DNA of 64,000 nt from Candidatus Pantoea soli (GTDB taxonomy: Bacteria > Pseudomonadota > Gammaproteobacteria > Enterobacterales > Enterobacteriaceae), in assembly GCF_007833795.1 (NCBI RefSeq), contig NZ_CP032702.1, positions 930,001 to 994,000 on the forward strand, given 5' to 3'. The translations under genes were made by a program, and so were the position numbers. Below, piece by piece: positions 37,980 to 49,447 of the stretch (the first letter of the stretch is position 1; each line of letters starts with the position of its first letter). Under the pieces are notes generated by a model. That model saw only the letters and a list, made by a program, of their open reading frames with translations. It was not told where the DNA came from and searched no databases.

Positions 37980-39230
37980 TCAGGCGCGGGCGGGCAGACC
38001 GATCTGGCGCATGTCGTGGCCGGTAGGCGACTGATGCACGCGCAGACCAAATGCCGGCAGCACGGCGTAAACGTGATCGAAAATATCCGCCTGAATCGCT
38101 TCATACTCCTGCCACACCGTGGTGTTAGTGAAGGCGTAAATCTCCAGCGGCAGGCCGTGTTCGCCCGGCGACAGCTGCCGTACCATCAGCGTCATCTCTT
38201 TATGTATCGCAGGGTGCTGTTCCAGCCAGTTCTGCAGCCAGGCGCGGAAGGTGCCGACGTTGGTCAGACGTCGTCCATTGAGCGGTGAGCTGAGATCGCA
38301 GTCGAGTTCTGCGTTCCACGCCGCCACTTCCTGCGCTTTGCGCGTCAGATAGGGCGACAGCAGGTGCGCTTTCCGCAGCTCTGCCAGCTGCTGCTCGTCA
38401 AGAAACTGAATGCTGGTGGTGTCGATGTGCAGGCTGCGCTTAATACGGCGGCCGCCGGACTCTGACATGCCGCGCCAGTTTTTAAACGAATCGGAGATCA
38501 GCGCATAAGCGGGAATGGTGACGATGGTGTTGTCCCAGTTGCGTACTTTTACCGTGGTCAGCGAGATATCGATCACCGCGCCGTCGGCACCGTATTTCGG
38601 CATCTCCAGCCAGTCGTTCATTTTCAGCATATTGTTAGCCGAGAGCTGAATACCCGCCACCAGCCCCAGAATCGGATCTTTGAACACCAGCATCAGCACT
38701 GCGGTCATGGCACCCAGCCCGGTGATCAGCACGCCGGGTGATTTCCCCAGCAGCACGGAGATGATCATGATTACCATCATAATGGCGGCGATCAGTTTCA
38801 GGCTCTGAAAGATACCGCGCAGCGGCAACTGCTGGGCCAGCAGGCTGCTGGCGCTAAGCTGCTGCAGCATATCCAGCACTGAGAAGAAGATCAGCAGGGC
38901 AAAGATCATCATCCATAGCTGAGCTGCAATAATCAGCGCAGCATAGAGCGGGCTGTTGTCGTGCAGGAACAGCTCTGTCTGCAGTTTAAACAGCAGGCCC
39001 TGCATCAGCCAGACGCTGCGGCTGAACAGACGGTTGTGGAACAGCGCTTTCGGCCACTGGCGGCTGCTTTTCTCCGCCTGACGCCGCAACAGCGGCAGCA
39101 GAGCGTGGTGCAGCAGGCTGTGCGTGAGCAGCGAAATGACAATGACGATCGCCACTACGGCCAGCAAGGCCAGCAGCGGCGTGTGAGGAAGACCGGCTTC
39201 TGCGAGCCAGTGAGCAATCTGTTGTTGCAT
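37980..39230 (-). CDS. ybdG: Mechanosensitive channel YbdG (MscM-type)
   Basis: 416-residue inner-membrane channel of the MscS family (miniconductance), 415 in E. coli. Five or so membrane segments in 1-185; the pore helix and beta domain are very conserved (LMLVFKDPILGLVAGIQLSAN, MPKYGADGAVIDI, TVKVRNWDNT, quoted in part); C-terminal GLPLEIYAFTNTTVWQEYE. Relocated relative to E. coli, where ybdG lies elsewhere. ATG 39230 has AGGGAAATCC upstream. Confidence 0.93.
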   Translation of the reverse strand: MQQQIAHWLAEAGLPHTPLLALLAVVAIVIVISLLTHSLLHHALLPLLRRQAEKSSRQWPKALFHNRLFSRSVWLMQGLLFKLQTELFLHDNSPLYAALIIAAQLWMMIFALLIFFSVLDMLQQLSASSLLAQQLPLRGIFQSLKLIAAIMMVIMIISVLLGKSPGVLITGLGAMTAVLMLVFKDPILGLVAGIQLSANNMLKMNDWLEMPKYGADGAVIDISLTTVKVRNWDNTIVTIPAYALISDSFKNWRGMSESGGRRIKRSLHIDTTSIQFLDEQQLAELRKAHLLSPYLTRKAQEVAAWNAELDCDLSSPLNGRRLTNVGTFRAWLQNWLEQHPAIHKEMTLMVRQLSPGEHGLPLEIYAFTNTTVWQEYEAIQADIFDHVYAVLPAFGLRVHQSPTGHDMRQIGLPARA

Positions 39231-39317
39231 AGGATTTCCCTGTGTTGACGTGGTGTAAAGCGCCGCAGGGTAAAGAGGGGAGAGCGACCTGTCCAGGAGA
39301 CAGGTCTTGAAAATGGA

Positions 39318-39899
39318 TTACAGCCGTCGGGCGCGGGCGTCAGCCATCAGACGCGGGTAAAAGCGGAAAAACAGCGGTTCCAGCTGCGCGTAGTTATCGG
39401 TGAAATCCTGGTAAGAGTCGCGCAGGGCAGCAAGGCGCGGACGGCGCTGCGCCATGCCGTTGAGCACCCGTGCCAGCCGGGCAGGATCGGCGTAGTGCTC
39501 AAACCAGCGTTCGCGCCACATCACGGCGTTCAGCTCAATAAAGCCCGCCGGCGCGCCCGCCAGGTGCGGCACAATGGCGCGCTCCGCGGCGTCGGTAAAG
39601 TCACGCAGCGACTGCGCCGGGTGAATGTGATCCCAGTGGCGCGCCAGGAAGTGATCCCAGATAACATCCAGCGTGACGGGCGCAACACGGCGCGTTTCGG
39701 CGCGAAACAGCTGCCGCGCTTCTCGCACTTCAGGCAGGCTGTCAGTCAGCGCGTCCAGCCGGCGGTGCAGCGCAATGCCGGCCACCACGGGCGCCGGCCA
39801 CTGTGCCTGTACGTTGCCGCGCACGAAGTCGGCCATCAGATTACCCAGCAGCGAGCTGTCCGCCAGCGAGGCCAGGTGAAGGTGAGCAAGAAAGTTCAT
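39318..39899 (-). CDS. acpH: Acyl carrier protein phosphodiesterase
   Basis: Removes 4'-phosphopantetheine from holo-ACP, cytosolic. 193 residues, equal to E. coli AcpH. MNFLAHLHLASLADSSLLGNLMADFVRG and HRRLDALTDSLPEVREAR (in part) are conserved, with His/Asp residues of the HD-like metal site. Divergent from queA with 104 bases between. Confidence 0.94.
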   Translation of the reverse strand: MNFLAHLHLASLADSSLLGNLMADFVRGNVQAQWPAPVVAGIALHRRLDALTDSLPEVREARQLFRAETRRVAPVTLDVIWDHFLARHWDHIHPAQSLRDFTDAAERAIVPHLAGAPAGFIELNAVMWRERWFEHYADPARLARVLNGMAQRRPRLAALRDSYQDFTDNYAQLEPLFFRFYPRLMADARARRL

Positions 39900-39938
39900 G
39901 GCGCATTATAGGCAGATTCGCCTGAACGCAGCCAGTTG

Positions 39939-39967
39939 TTCAGAATTCGCCGCTTTTCCGCTAAACT
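39939..39967 (+). promoter_or_regulatory. Candidate queA promoter
   Basis: TTCAGA (39939-39944), 17-base spacer, TAAACT (39962-39967), each 4 of 6 to consensus, about 37 bases before queA. It would start the queA-tgt-yajC-secD-secF transcript. Confidence 0.45.
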
Positions 39968-40003
39968 ATGCCGCCTGTTTTTGAGTCCTGAAAGAAGTGA
40001 TGC

Positions 40004-41074
40004 ATGCGTGTAGCCGATTTTGCTTTTGAGTTGCCGGAATCTTTGATCGCCCACTATCCGCAGGCGCAGCGAAGCGGATGCCGCTTGCTGTCGCTGGACG
40101 GCCCGAGCGGTGCGCTGAGCCACGGCGTGTTTACTGACGTGCTGGATAAGCTGAATCCGGGCGATCTGCTGGTGTTCAACAATACCCGGGTGATTCCGGC
40201 GCGCGTTTACGGCCGTAAAGCCAGCGGCGGGAAAATCGAGATGCTGGTGGAGCGCATGCTGGATGATAAGCGCGTGCTGGCGCACGTGCGCGCCTCGAAA
40301 GCGCCGAAACCCGGTACGGAACTGCTGCTGGGTGACGATGAAAGCGTCCGGGCGACCATGGTGGCGCGCCACGATGCGCTGTTTGAAATCGCCTTCGCTG
40401 ACGACCGCGCCGTGCTGGATATTCTGAACAGCGTGGGCCACATGCCGCTGCCGCCTTACATTGACCGCCCGGATGAAGAAGCGGACCGCGAACTGTATCA
40501 GACGGTCTACAGCGCGCGCCCCGGTGCCGTGGCGGCGCCGACCGCCGGCCTGCATTTTGATGAACCGCTGCTGGCGGCGCTGAAAGCCAAAGGCATTGAG
40601 ATGGCGTTTGTCACGCTGCACGTTGGCGCGGGCACCTTCCAGCCGGTGCGGGTGGAAAACATTAACGACCACATCATGCACTCTGAATATGCCGAAGTGC
40701 CGCAGGACGTGGTGGATGCCGTGCTGGCATGCAAGGCGCGCGGCAACAAAGTGGTGGCGGTGGGCACCACCTCCGTCCGCTCGCTGGAGAGCGCAGCCCA
40801 GGCCTGTCAGGACGGGCTGATTGCGCCTTTCTTTGACGACACGCAGATCTTTATCTATCCCGGCTATCACTATCAGGTGATCGATGCGCTGATCACCAAC
40901 TTCCACCTGCCGGAATCCACGCTGATTATGCTGGTCTCCGCCTTTGCCGGCTACAAACACACCATGGCGGCTTACCAGAGCGCGGTGGCGGAGCAGTACC
41001 GTTTCTTTAGCTACGGGGATGCGATGTACATCACCCGTAATCCACAGGCCCCGGACGAGACCGTCGGGGCTTAA
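40004..41074 (+). CDS. queA: S-adenosylmethionine:tRNA ribosyltransferase-isomerase
   Basis: Forms epoxyqueuosine in tRNA by adding the ribosyl part of SAM. 356 residues, E. coli length. [52 protein letters not shown] and [19 protein letters not shown] (parts) are family blocks. First of the queA-tgt-yajC-secDF cluster; tgt starts 38 bases after its stop. Confidence 0.97.
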   Translation: MRVADFAFELPESLIAHYPQAQRSGCRLLSLDGPSGALSHGVFTDVLDKLNPGDLLVFNNTRVIPARVYGRKASGGKIEMLVERMLDDKRVLAHVRASKAPKPGTELLLGDDESVRATMVARHDALFEIAFADDRAVLDILNSVGHMPLPPYIDRPDEEADRELYQTVYSARPGAVAAPTAGLHFDEPLLAALKAKGIEMAFVTLHVGAGTFQPVRVENINDHIMHSEYAEVPQDVVDAVLACKARGNKVVAVGTTSVRSLESAAQACQDGLIAPFFDDTQIFIYPGYHYQVIDALITNFHLPESTLIMLVSAFAGYKHTMAAYQSAVAEQYRFFSYGDAMYITRNPQAPDETVGA

Positions 41075-41094
41075 TGATCAGACTGTTTCTCTGA

Positions 41095-42237
<1,143 letters not shown>

Positions 42238-42262
42238 TAATTTTATCAATGAGGGAAATTTA

Positions 42263-42595
42263 ATGAGCTTTTTCATTTCTGACGCCGTGGCCGCAGCAGG
42301 CGCTCCGTCTCAGGGAAGTCCGTATTCTCTGGTGATCATGCTGGTGGTATTTGGTCTGATTTTCTACTTCATGATTCTGCGTCCGCAGCAGAAACGCGCC
42401 AAAGATCACAAGAAGCTGATGGATTCCATCTCTAAAGGTGACGAAGTGCTGACCAATGGTGGCCTGGTGGGTCGCGTAACCAAAGTGGCGGAAACCGGTT
42501 ATATCTCTATCGCCCTGAACGACACCACTGAAGTAGTGATCAAACGTGATTTCGTGGCCGCCGTTCTGCCGAAAGGTACGATGAAGGCGCTGTAA
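42263..42595 (+). CDS. yajC: Sec translocon accessory subunit YajC
   Basis: 110-residue single-span inner-membrane protein of the SecDF-YajC complex. Membrane helix about 20-40 (YSLVIMLVVFGLIFYFMILRP, in part), then RPQQKRAKDHKKLMDSISKGDEV and a small beta-rich cytosolic tail. Same length as E. coli. GAGGGAAATTTA before ATG. secD follows by 24 bases. Confidence 0.97.
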   Translation: MSFFISDAVAAAGAPSQGSPYSLVIMLVVFGLIFYFMILRPQQKRAKDHKKLMDSISKGDEVLTNGGLVGRVTKVAETGYISIALNDTTEVVIKRDFVAAVLPKGTMKAL

Positions 42596-42619
42596 TTTTT
42601 CTTCCCTAAGGGAACTGCC

Positions 42620-44467
42620 GTGTTAAACCGTTATCCTTTATGGAAGTACATCATGCTGGTCGTCGTGATTCTCGTCGGCCTGCTGTATGCGCTTCCGAAC
42701 CTGTATGGTGAGGATCCGGCTGTTCAGATCACTGGCGCGCGCGGAAGCGCCGCCAGTGAGCAAACGCTGGACCAGATCCGCAACGTATTACAACAAGACC
42801 AGATTCAGAGCAAATCCCTCGCTCTGGAAAACGGCGCTATCCTGGCGCGTTTTGCTAACACGGATGTCCAGCTGCGGGCGCGCGAAGCACTGACTAACGC
42901 ACTGGGTGAAGACTTCGTGGTGGCGCTTAACCTTGCTCCCGCTACCCCACGCTGGCTGACCATGCTGGCCGCAGAGCCGATGAAACTCGGTCTCGATCTG
43001 CGCGGTGGCGTTCACTTCCTGATGGAAGTCGACATGGATACGGCCCTGAGCAAACTGCAGGAGCAGAATGCCGATGGCCTGCGCAGCGATCTGCGCGATA
43101 AGAGCATCCCGTACACCAACGTCACCAAAACGGCCAACTACGGCACGGAAATTCGTTTCCGCGACGATGCCAGCCGTGATGCGGCCATCAGCTATCTGAC
43201 GCCGCGCCACCGCGATCTGGTGATCACCAGCGTGGGCAGCGACACGCTGCGCGCGGTGATGAGCGATGCGCGTCTCAGCGAAGCGCGCGAGTATGCGGTA
43301 CAGCAGAACATCAATATCCTGCGTAACCGTGTCAACCAGCTGGGCGTGGCCGAGCCGCTGGTGCAGCGCCAGGGTTCTGACCGCATTGTGGTTGAACTGC
43401 CGGGCATTCAGGACACCGCGCGCGCCAAAGAGATTCTGGGTGCGACAGCCACGCTGGAATTCCGTCTGGTCAACACGTCCGTTGATCCGGGTGCCGCCGC
43501 CAGCGGCCGTGTACCGGGTGATTCCGAGGTGAAGAAGACGCGTGAAGGCCAGCCGGTTGTGCTGTACAAGCGGGTGATTCTGACCGGTGATCACATCACG
43601 GATTCCACGTCGAGCATGGATGAATACAACCAGCCACAGGTGAATATCTCACTGGATGGCGCGGGCGGTAACATCATGTCGAACTTCACCAAGGACAACA
43701 TCGGCAAACCGATGGCGACCCTGTTTGTGGAGTACAAGGACAGCGGTAAGAAAGATGCGAACGGTCGCACCATCCTGGAGAAACAGGAAGAGGTGATTAA
43801 CGTCGCAAACATTCAGTCCCGTCTCGGCAACAGCTTCCGTATCACCGGTATCAGCAATCCTAACGAAGCACGTCAGCTGTCGCTGCTGCTGCGTGCCGGT
43901 GCGCTGATTGCGCCGATTCAGATTGTGGAAGAGCGTACCATCGGGCCAACCATGGGCCAGCAGAACATCACGCAGGGTCTCGAAGCCTGTCTGTGGGGTC
44001 TGATCGCGTCCATTATCTTTATGGTGGTGTTCTACAAGAAGTTTGGCCTGATTGCGACCAGCGCGCTGCTGTGTAACCTGGTGCTGATTGTCGGCATCAT
44101 GTCGCTGCTGCCGGGGGCCACCCTGACCATGCCTGGCATTGCCGGTATTGTGCTGACGCTGGCGGTTGCCGTCGATGCTAACGTGTTGATTAACGAACGT
44201 ATTAAAGAAGAACTGCGTAACGGACGCTCGGTCCAGCAGGCGATCCATGAAGGCTACAAAGGCGCCTTCTCCAGTATCGTTGACGCCAACGTCACGACGC
44301 TGATTAAAGTGATCATTCTTTATGCGGTCGGTACCGGTTCGATCAAGGGCTTCGCGATTACCACCGCTATCGGTATTGCGACCTCCATGTTCACCGCTAT
44401 CGTCGGCACCCGTGCCATCGTTAACCTGGTGTACGGCGGCAAACGCATCAACAAGCTGTCTATCTGA
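42620..44467 (+). CDS. secD: Protein translocase subunit SecD
   Basis: 615 residues as in E. coli. Proton-motive-force-driven RND-type partner of SecYEG that helps release exported protein. Six membrane spans: one at about 9-27 and five from about 450 on; the large periplasmic region lies between. [18 protein letters not shown] and the [16 protein letters not shown] block carry conserved charged residues. Start GTG 42620 after AAGGGAACTGCC. secF follows by 10 bases. Confidence 0.97.
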   Translation: MLNRYPLWKYIMLVVVILVGLLYALPNLYGEDPAVQITGARGSAASEQTLDQIRNVLQQDQIQSKSLALENGAILARFANTDVQLRAREALTNALGEDFVVALNLAPATPRWLTMLAAEPMKLGLDLRGGVHFLMEVDMDTALSKLQEQNADGLRSDLRDKSIPYTNVTKTANYGTEIRFRDDASRDAAISYLTPRHRDLVITSVGSDTLRAVMSDARLSEAREYAVQQNINILRNRVNQLGVAEPLVQRQGSDRIVVELPGIQDTARAKEILGATATLEFRLVNTSVDPGAAASGRVPGDSEVKKTREGQPVVLYKRVILTGDHITDSTSSMDEYNQPQVNISLDGAGGNIMSNFTKDNIGKPMATLFVEYKDSGKKDANGRTILEKQEEVINVANIQSRLGNSFRITGISNPNEARQLSLLLRAGALIAPIQIVEERTIGPTMGQQNITQGLEACLWGLIASIIFMVVFYKKFGLIATSALLCNLVLIVGIMSLLPGATLTMPGIAGIVLTLAVAVDANVLINERIKEELRNGRSVQQAIHEGYKGAFSSIVDANVTTLIKVIILYAVGTGSIKGFAITTAIGIATSMFTAIVGTRAIVNLVYGGKRINKLSI

Positions 44468-44477
44468 GGAGTGCGTT

Positions 44478-45446
44478 GTGGCACAGGAATATAGTATTGA
44501 ACAGCTGAACCACGGGCGTAAGGTCGTTGACTTTATGCGCTGGGACACGCTGGCCTTCATCATCTCCGGCCTGCTGATCGTGGCGTCTGTCGCCATTATC
44601 GGCGTGCGCGGGTTTAACTGGGGGCTCGATTTCACCGGCGGGACGGTCATTGAGATTAACCTGGAAAAACCAGCCGATCTCGATGCGCTGCGTGAAGGAC
44701 TGGTAAAAGCGGGCTTTGAGGAGCCGCTGGTACAGAACTTTGGCAGCAGCCGTGACGTGATGGTGCGGATGCCACCGGCGACCGGTAATGCCGGCCAGGA
44801 GCTGGGCAATAAGGTCGTGGCATCGATTAACCAGACCACGCAGCAGAATGCTACCGTCAAGCGCATTGAGTTCGTAGGCCCGAGCGTGGGCAGCGATCTG
44901 GCGCAGGCCGGTGCGATGGCGCTGCTGTCGGCACTGATTGCGATTCTGATCTACATCGGTTTTCGGTTTGAGTGGCGCCTGGCGCTGGGTACCGTGCTGG
45001 CGCTGGCGCATGACGTCATCATCACCTGCGGCCTGCTGGCGCTGTTCCACATTGAAATCGATCTGACGATTGTGGCCTCGCTGATGTCGGTGATTGGTTA
45101 CTCTCTGAACGATAAGATCGTGGTCTCCGACCGTATCCGTGAGAACTTCCGCAAAATTCGTCGCGGCTCTTCTTACGACATCACTAACGTGTCGCTGACG
45201 CAGACGCTAAGCCGTACGCTGATCACCTCACTGACCACGCTGGCGATGATCCTGATCCTGTTCATCTTTGGTGGTGCGCTGCTGAAAGGCTTCTCGCTGA
45301 CCATGCTGATTGGTGTCACCATCGGCACCATCTCTTCTATCTATGTTTCTTCTGCGCTCGCGCTGAAACTGGGTATGAAGCGTGAACATATGCTGGTACA
45401 GAAAGTGGAAAAAGAGGGCGCCGATCAGCCTTCCATTCTGCCGTAA
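44478..45446 (+). CDS. secF: Protein translocase subunit SecF
   Basis: 322 residues (E. coli 323); six spans, partner of Sec[32 protein letters not shown] and [27 protein letters not shown] (parts) are conserved; the C terminus [12 protein letters not shown] is identical to E. coli. I chose the GTG at 44478 (GAGGAG 7 bases upstream), which aligns with the E. coli MAQEY start; an ATG further up at 44322 lies inside secD in another frame use. Strong terminator after. Confidence 0.97.
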   Translation: MAQEYSIEQLNHGRKVVDFMRWDTLAFIISGLLIVASVAIIGVRGFNWGLDFTGGTVIEINLEKPADLDALREGLVKAGFEEPLVQNFGSSRDVMVRMPPATGNAGQELGNKVVASINQTTQQNATVKRIEFVGPSVGSDLAQAGAMALLSALIAILIYIGFRFEWRLALGTVLALAHDVIITCGLLALFHIEIDLTIVASLMSVIGYSLNDKIVVSDRIRENFRKIRRGSSYDITNVSLTQTLSRTLITSLTTLAMILILFIFGGALLKGFSLTMLIGVTIGTISSIYVSSALALKLGMKREHMLVQKVEKEGADQPSILP

Positions 45447-45469
45447 TGCCAGCCGCACAGTGATGAAAC

Positions 45470-45496
45470 AGGCCCTCTCCGGAGGGCCTTTTTTTT
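45470..45496 (+). terminator. Intrinsic terminator of the queA-secF cluster
   Basis: GGCCCTC (45471-45477), loop TCCG, GAGGGCC (45482-45488), then eight T (45489-45496). Confidence 0.93.
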
Positions 45497-45612
45497 GCGC
45501 CCGTCACGCTGGCGGTAGAGAAATATCGCCAGCGGGAACTGATATTTCACGCCCGATGAACGATACAGGCGCGCCGGTAATGGCGACCTTCTTCGGATGA
45601 CACCACGTTAAT

Positions 45613-45645
45613 AAAACGGGCTGCACTATGCAGCCCGTTTTTTCG
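45613..45645. terminator. Bidirectional terminator next to yajI
   Basis: AAAACGGGCTGCA (45613-45625), loop of 3, TGCAGCCCGTTTT (45629-45641) plus TT. It lies just past the yajI stop on the minus strand and has T-rich ends both ways. The 166 bases between the two terminators show no gene; E. coli has yajD and tsx here. Confidence 0.85.
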
Positions 45646-45647
45646 CC

Positions 45648-46217
45648 TCAGGGCGCAGCCGCCGCCGATGCAGCTGGCGCACTGAGCACCTCGTGCACGC
45701 GCACGTAACCCAGGCGCGCTGGCGGCAAACCGTTCAGGCGCAGTGGCACCGTCACGGTCTGCTGAGGGATTAGGCTGGCGGCCACGTGAATGGTCTGGCT
45801 GAAATGCTCCGCGTTAAGCGGTTTACCGCTTGCCGGGTCCATTTCTCCCCACTCCACGGTGGCGCTGAAGGCCGGCAGCGGGTGGCTGGCCGCCGGAGTG
45901 ACGCTGAGCAGGGCGCGGCTGCCGCTGGCGTCGCCTTCGACCGGCGACAGCGCAAAGGTCAATGTGCCAGCCTGCGTCTGCAGCGCAACCGGGGTGTTGG
46001 CCTGCGGCAGCAGCCAGGCGCCCTGCGCCGACTGGCTGTTTAGCTGCCCCTGTATCTCCAGCGCGCTGGCCTGACGGGTCAGCTGGCGCATCTGCTGATT
46101 CAGCTGGCCCACCTCCTGATGCAGCGCCCTGACCTGCGGCGTTGCCGGCGGGGCGCTGCAGCCGCTGAGTCCCGGCAGCGCGAGCACGGCTGCCATCCAT
46201 AACGTCCTGTGCGTCAT
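45648..46217 (-). CDS. yajI: Lipoprotein YajI (DUF3251)
   Basis: 189 residues. Lipobox Leu-Ser-Gly-Cys with Cys20. A short coiled coil (about 28-60, LHQEVGQLNQQMRQLTRQ) is followed by a beta domain; QGAWLLPQANTP, VEWGEMDPASGKPL and RLNGLPPARLGYVRVHEV match the E. coli YajI pattern. The Ala/Pro tail is longer. Function unknown. Same strand as the kbp gene, 15 bases downstream of its stop, so cotranscription is likely. Confidence 0.83.
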   Translation of the reverse strand: MTHRTLWMAAVLALPGLSGCSAPPATPQVRALHQEVGQLNQQMRQLTRQASALEIQGQLNSQSAQGAWLLPQANTPVALQTQAGTLTFALSPVEGDASGSRALLSVTPAASHPLPAFSATVEWGEMDPASGKPLNAEHFSQTIHVAASLIPQQTVTVPLRLNGLPPARLGYVRVHEVLSAPAASAAAAP

Positions 46218-46232
46218 GCACTGTCCCTTCGT

Positions 46233-46670
46233 TTAGTGAGGAATACGTAACACCTGACCGGGATAGATCTTGTCCGGATGCGTCAGCATCGGCTTGTTGG
46301 CTTCGAAGATCTTATTGTATTCGTTGGGATTCCCGTAGACCTCTTTGGAAATCGCGCTCAGCGTATCGCCTTTTTTCACCGTATAGAAAGTGGCTTCCGG
46401 CGCCGTGTCGCTGGCGGTAACTTTATCCTCTACTTTGGTAATACCGGCCACGTTGCCTGCCGCGACCAGAATTTTCTCTTTCAGCTCCTGAGAAATGCCG
46501 TCGCCGCTAACGGTCACCGTATCACCCTGAACATCCACTTTAACTTTGTCGCTGTCAGGCAAACCCAGTTTGTTGATATGGTCCTGCAGTTTTTTATTTT
46601 GATCGTCGCCGCCCGTGACGCTGTCCCACAGTTTCTCACCCGCTTCTTTGACAAAATTAAACAGTCCCAT
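46233..46670 (-). CDS. kbp: Potassium-binding protein Kbp (BON and LysM domains)
   Basis: 145 residues (E. coli Kbp/YgaU 149). N-terminal BON domain (about 20-85, [16 protein letters not shown]) and C-terminal LysM (about 95-143, [39 protein letters not shown]). Kbp is a cytosolic K+ sensor-like protein that changes shape on potassium binding. AGGAGG precedes ATG 46670. In E. coli the gene is elsewhere on the map; here it sits between yajI and nrdR. Confidence 0.92.
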   Translation of the reverse strand: MGLFNFVKEAGEKLWDSVTGGDDQNKKLQDHINKLGLPDSDKVKVDVQGDTVTVSGDGISQELKEKILVAAGNVAGITKVEDKVTASDTAPEATFYTVKKGDTLSAISKEVYGNPNEYNKIFEANKPMLTHPDKIYPGQVLRIPH

Positions 46671-46840
46671 AGTTCCTCCTGTGAATATGCCGGATTGGCT
46701 TCCTAAGCTTAGTCACTTTCACTGAGATGCGGGAAACAGCTGCTGGCTTTGTGTACAAACGGCGATTCTGCTGCCTGTATTTTGTTGCAACCGCGAACGC
46801 GCTACACTGTCTGGCCCAAAATCTCGCGACAGGAAACGTC

Positions 46841-47290
46841 ATGCATTGCCCATTCTGCTCCGCTGTGGACACCAAAGTGATTGATTCGCGTCTGGTGAGT
46901 GAAGGTTCCTCGGTGCGCCGTCGCCGTCAGTGTCTGGTGTGCCATGAGCGTTTCACAACCTTCGAAGTGGCCGAACTGGTCATGCCGCGCGTGGTAAAAA
47001 GCAACGATGTGCGCGAGCCTTTTAACGAAGATAAGCTGGCCAGCGGCATGATGAAGGCGCTGGAGAAACGACCGGTCAGCGCGGACGCCGTCGACAATGC
47101 GGTGAACCACATTAAAACCCAGCTGCGCGCCACCGGCGAACGCGAAGTCCCCAGCAAACAGATTGGTAACCTGGTCATGGAAGAGCTGAAAAAGCTGGAT
47201 AAAGTAGCCTATATCCGCTTTGCCTCGGTTTACCGCAGCTTTGAAGATATCCGTGACTTTGGCGAAGAGATCGCCCGCTTACAGGACTAA
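46841..47290 (+). CDS. nrdR: Transcriptional repressor NrdR
   Basis: ATP/dATP-sensing repressor of ribonucleotide reductase genes. 149 residues as in E. coli. Zinc ribbon Cys3-x2-Cys6 and Cys31-x2-Cys34, then an ATP-cone (about 49-139, [18 protein letters not shown]). ATG 46841 follows AGGAAACGTC; in-frame ATGs further up lack that site. ribD begins 3 bases after the stop, as in E. coli, suggesting one operon through nusB. Confidence 0.97.
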   Translation: MHCPFCSAVDTKVIDSRLVSEGSSVRRRRQCLVCHERFTTFEVAELVMPRVVKSNDVREPFNEDKLASGMMKALEKRPVSADAVDNAVNHIKTQLRATGEREVPSKQIGNLVMEELKKLDKVAYIRFASVYRSFEDIRDFGEEIARLQD

Positions 47291-47293
47291 GCC

Positions 47294-48397
47294 ATGACTG
47301 ACGAACGCTATATGGCGCGTGCGCTGGAACTGGCGCGACGCGGACGTTTTACCACCACGCCGAATCCCAATGTGGGCTGCGTTATTGTGCGTGACGGAGA
47401 GATTGTCGGCGAAGGCTGGCATCAGCGCGCCGGTGAGCCCCACGCCGAAGTGCATGCGCTGCGCATGGCCGGCGACAAAGCCCGCGGTGCGACCGCCTAC
47501 GTCACGCTGGAACCCTGCAGCCATCATGGACGCACGCCGCCGTGCTGTGATGCACTGATCGCCGCCGGCGTCAGCCGGGTGGTGGCCGCGATGCAGGACC
47601 CGAATCCGCAGGTGGCGGGGCGCGGTCTGCACCGTTTACAGCAGGCCGGTATTGCTGTCAGCCACGGGCTGATGATGAGTGAAGCGGAAGCGCTGAATCG
47701 CGGCTTTCTTAAGCGTATGCGCACCGGTTTTCCGTGGATTCAGCTCAAACTGGGCGCATCGCTGGATGGCCGTACCGCCATGGCGAGCGGCGAAAGTCAG
47801 TGGATTACCTCGGCGGCGGCGCGGCGCGATGTGCAACGTCTGCGCGCACAGAGTTCAGCTATTCTTACCACCAGTGCCACCGTGCTGGCGGACGATCCCG
47901 CGCTGACGGTGCGCTGGTCTGAGCTGAGCGCAGAGGTGCGCGCTGAGCTGGATGAAGCGCAGCTGCGCCAGCCGGTGCGGGTGGTGATCGACAGCCAGCA
48001 GCGCGTGACGCCACAGCACCGTCTGATTGCCCAGCCGGGCGAGAGCTGGCTGATGCGCAGCGTAGCGGATCAACAAAGCTGGCCGCCAACGGTCACGCAG
48101 ATTGCCGTACCGCTGCGCGACAGCCAGCTCGATCTGGTGGCCATGATGATGCTGCTGGGCCAGCGGCAGATCAACAGCGTCTGGGTTGAAGCGGGCGCCG
48201 GGCTGGCCGGGGCGCTGCTGCAGGCCGGTCTGGCCGATGAACTGATTATTTATATGGCGCCGAAACTGCTGGGTAATGCCGCCCGGGGCCTGTGTGAGCT
48301 GCCGGGCTTATCCGCGCTGGCCGATGCGCCCGCGCTGAATTTTAGTGACGTGCGCAAAGTCGGAGATGACCTGCGCCTCACCCTGACGCCGCGCTAA
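47294..48397 (+). CDS. ribD: Riboflavin biosynthesis deaminase/reductase RibD
   Basis: Bifunctional enzyme: N-terminal deaminase (about 1-145) with zinc motifs [11 protein letters not shown] and [12 protein letters not shown]-terminal NADPH reductase (about 147-365) with [20 protein letters not shown] and [13 protein letters not shown]. 367 residues as in E. coli. Converts the GTP-derived pyrimidine to 5-amino-6-ribitylaminouracil phosphate. ribE follows after 94 bases. Confidence 0.97.
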   Translation: MTDERYMARALELARRGRFTTTPNPNVGCVIVRDGEIVGEGWHQRAGEPHAEVHALRMAGDKARGATAYVTLEPCSHHGRTPPCCDALIAAGVSRVVAAMQDPNPQVAGRGLHRLQQAGIAVSHGLMMSEAEALNRGFLKRMRTGFPWIQLKLGASLDGRTAMASGESQWITSAAARRDVQRLRAQSSAILTTSATVLADDPALTVRWSELSAEVRAELDEAQLRQPVRVVIDSQQRVTPQHRLIAQPGESWLMRSVADQQSWPPTVTQIAVPLRDSQLDLVAMMMLLGQRQINSVWVEAGAGLAGALLQAGLADELIIYMAPKLLGNAARGLCELPGLSALADAPALNFSDVRKVGDDLRLTLTPR

Positions 48398-48491
48398 AGC
48401 ATGTGCGGAAAAGCCTGAGCGCGTCGCCGAAGAGTATGATAGAATCCGCCCCCTTCTGCGGGGCCAGAAAACAAACACCCAAAGGAAACGT

Positions 48492-48962
48492 ATGAAAGTT
48501 ATCGAAGCTGCGGTTGCCACGCCTGATGCGCACATTGCCATTGTCATTGCGCGTTTTAACAACTTCATTAATGACAGCCTGCTGGACGGCGCGGTAGATG
48601 CGCTGAAGCGTATTGGCCAGGTCAAAGCAGAAAACATCACGGTAGTTTGGGTGCCGGGCGCCTATGAGCTGCCGCTGGCGGCACGTGCGCTGGCTAAAGC
48701 CGGTAAGCACGACGCGATCGTCGCGCTGGGCACGGTGATCCGCGGCGGCACGGCACACTTCGAATACGTGGCCGGTGAAGCCAGCTCCGGCATTGCCAGC
48801 GTGGCAATGACCAGCGAAATCCCGGTGACCTTCGGCGTACTGACCACCGAAAACATTGAGCAGGCGATTGAACGCGCCGGCACCAAAGCGGGCAACAAAG
48901 GCGCGGAAGCCGCCCTGACCGCACTCGAAATGATTAACGTATTGAAAGCCATCAAAGCCTGA
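48492..48962 (+). CDS. ribE: 6,7-dimethyl-8-ribityllumazine synthase
   Basis: Penultimate step of riboflavin synthesis; forms 60-mer capsids. 156 residues, E. coli length. [36 protein letters not shown] and [24 protein letters not shown] (parts) include the catalytic His. Also called ribH. AAAGGAAACGT before the ATG. I saw no FMN riboswitch in the 94-base gap. nusB follows after 19 bases. Confidence 0.97.
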   Translation: MKVIEAAVATPDAHIAIVIARFNNFINDSLLDGAVDALKRIGQVKAENITVVWVPGAYELPLAARALAKAGKHDAIVALGTVIRGGTAHFEYVAGEASSGIASVAMTSEIPVTFGVLTTENIEQAIERAGTKAGNKGAEAALTALEMINVLKAIKA

Positions 48963-48981
48963 TTTTTGTAAGGGGAATTTT

Positions 48982-49401
48982 GTGAAACCTGCTGCTCGTC
49001 GTCGCGCCCGTGAGTGCGCTGTCCAGGCGCTTTACTCCTGGCAGTTGTCCAACAACGACATTGCCGATGTGGAATACCAGTTTCTGGCGGAACAGGACGT
49101 CAAAGACGTCGATATCAGTTACTTCCGCGAACTGCTGGCCGGTGTGGCGACCAACAGCGCGTACCTGGACGGTCTGATGAAGCCTTACCTGTCGCGCCAG
49201 CTGGAAGAGCTGGGCCAGGTAGAAAAAGCCATCCTGCGCATTTCGCTCTATGAGCTAAGCAAGCGTGATGATGTGCCGTATAAAGTGGCCATTAACGAAG
49301 GCATTGAGCTGGCTAAGGTGTTTGGCGCCGAAGACAGCCATAAATTTGTTAACGGCGTGCTGGACAAAGCCGCCCCGCAAATTCGACCTCACAAAAAATA
49401 A
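48982..49401 (+). CDS. nusB: Transcription antitermination factor NusB
   Basis: 139 residues as in E. coli; RNA-binding all-helical partner of NusE at boxA in rRNA antitermination. N-terminal [18 protein letters not shown] and C-terminal [28 protein letters not shown] (in part) are conserved. Starts with GTG or ATG context read as GTG 48982 after GGGGAATTTT. A strong terminator separates it from thiL. Confidence 0.97.
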   Translation: MKPAARRRARECAVQALYSWQLSNNDIADVEYQFLAEQDVKDVDISYFRELLAGVATNSAYLDGLMKPYLSRQLEELGQVEKAILRISLYELSKRDDVPYKVAINEGIELAKVFGAEDSHKFVNGVLDKAAPQIRPHKK

Positions 49402-49407
49402 GTGCAG

Positions 49408-49432
49408 AAGGCCGGTTAACCGGCCTTTTTTC
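49408..49432 (+). terminator. Intrinsic terminator after nusB
   Basis: AAGGCCGG (49408-49415), loop TTAA, CCGGCCTT (49420-49427) and further T to 49431. Confidence 0.92.
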
Positions 49433-49447
49433 ATTGAGACCTGACTT

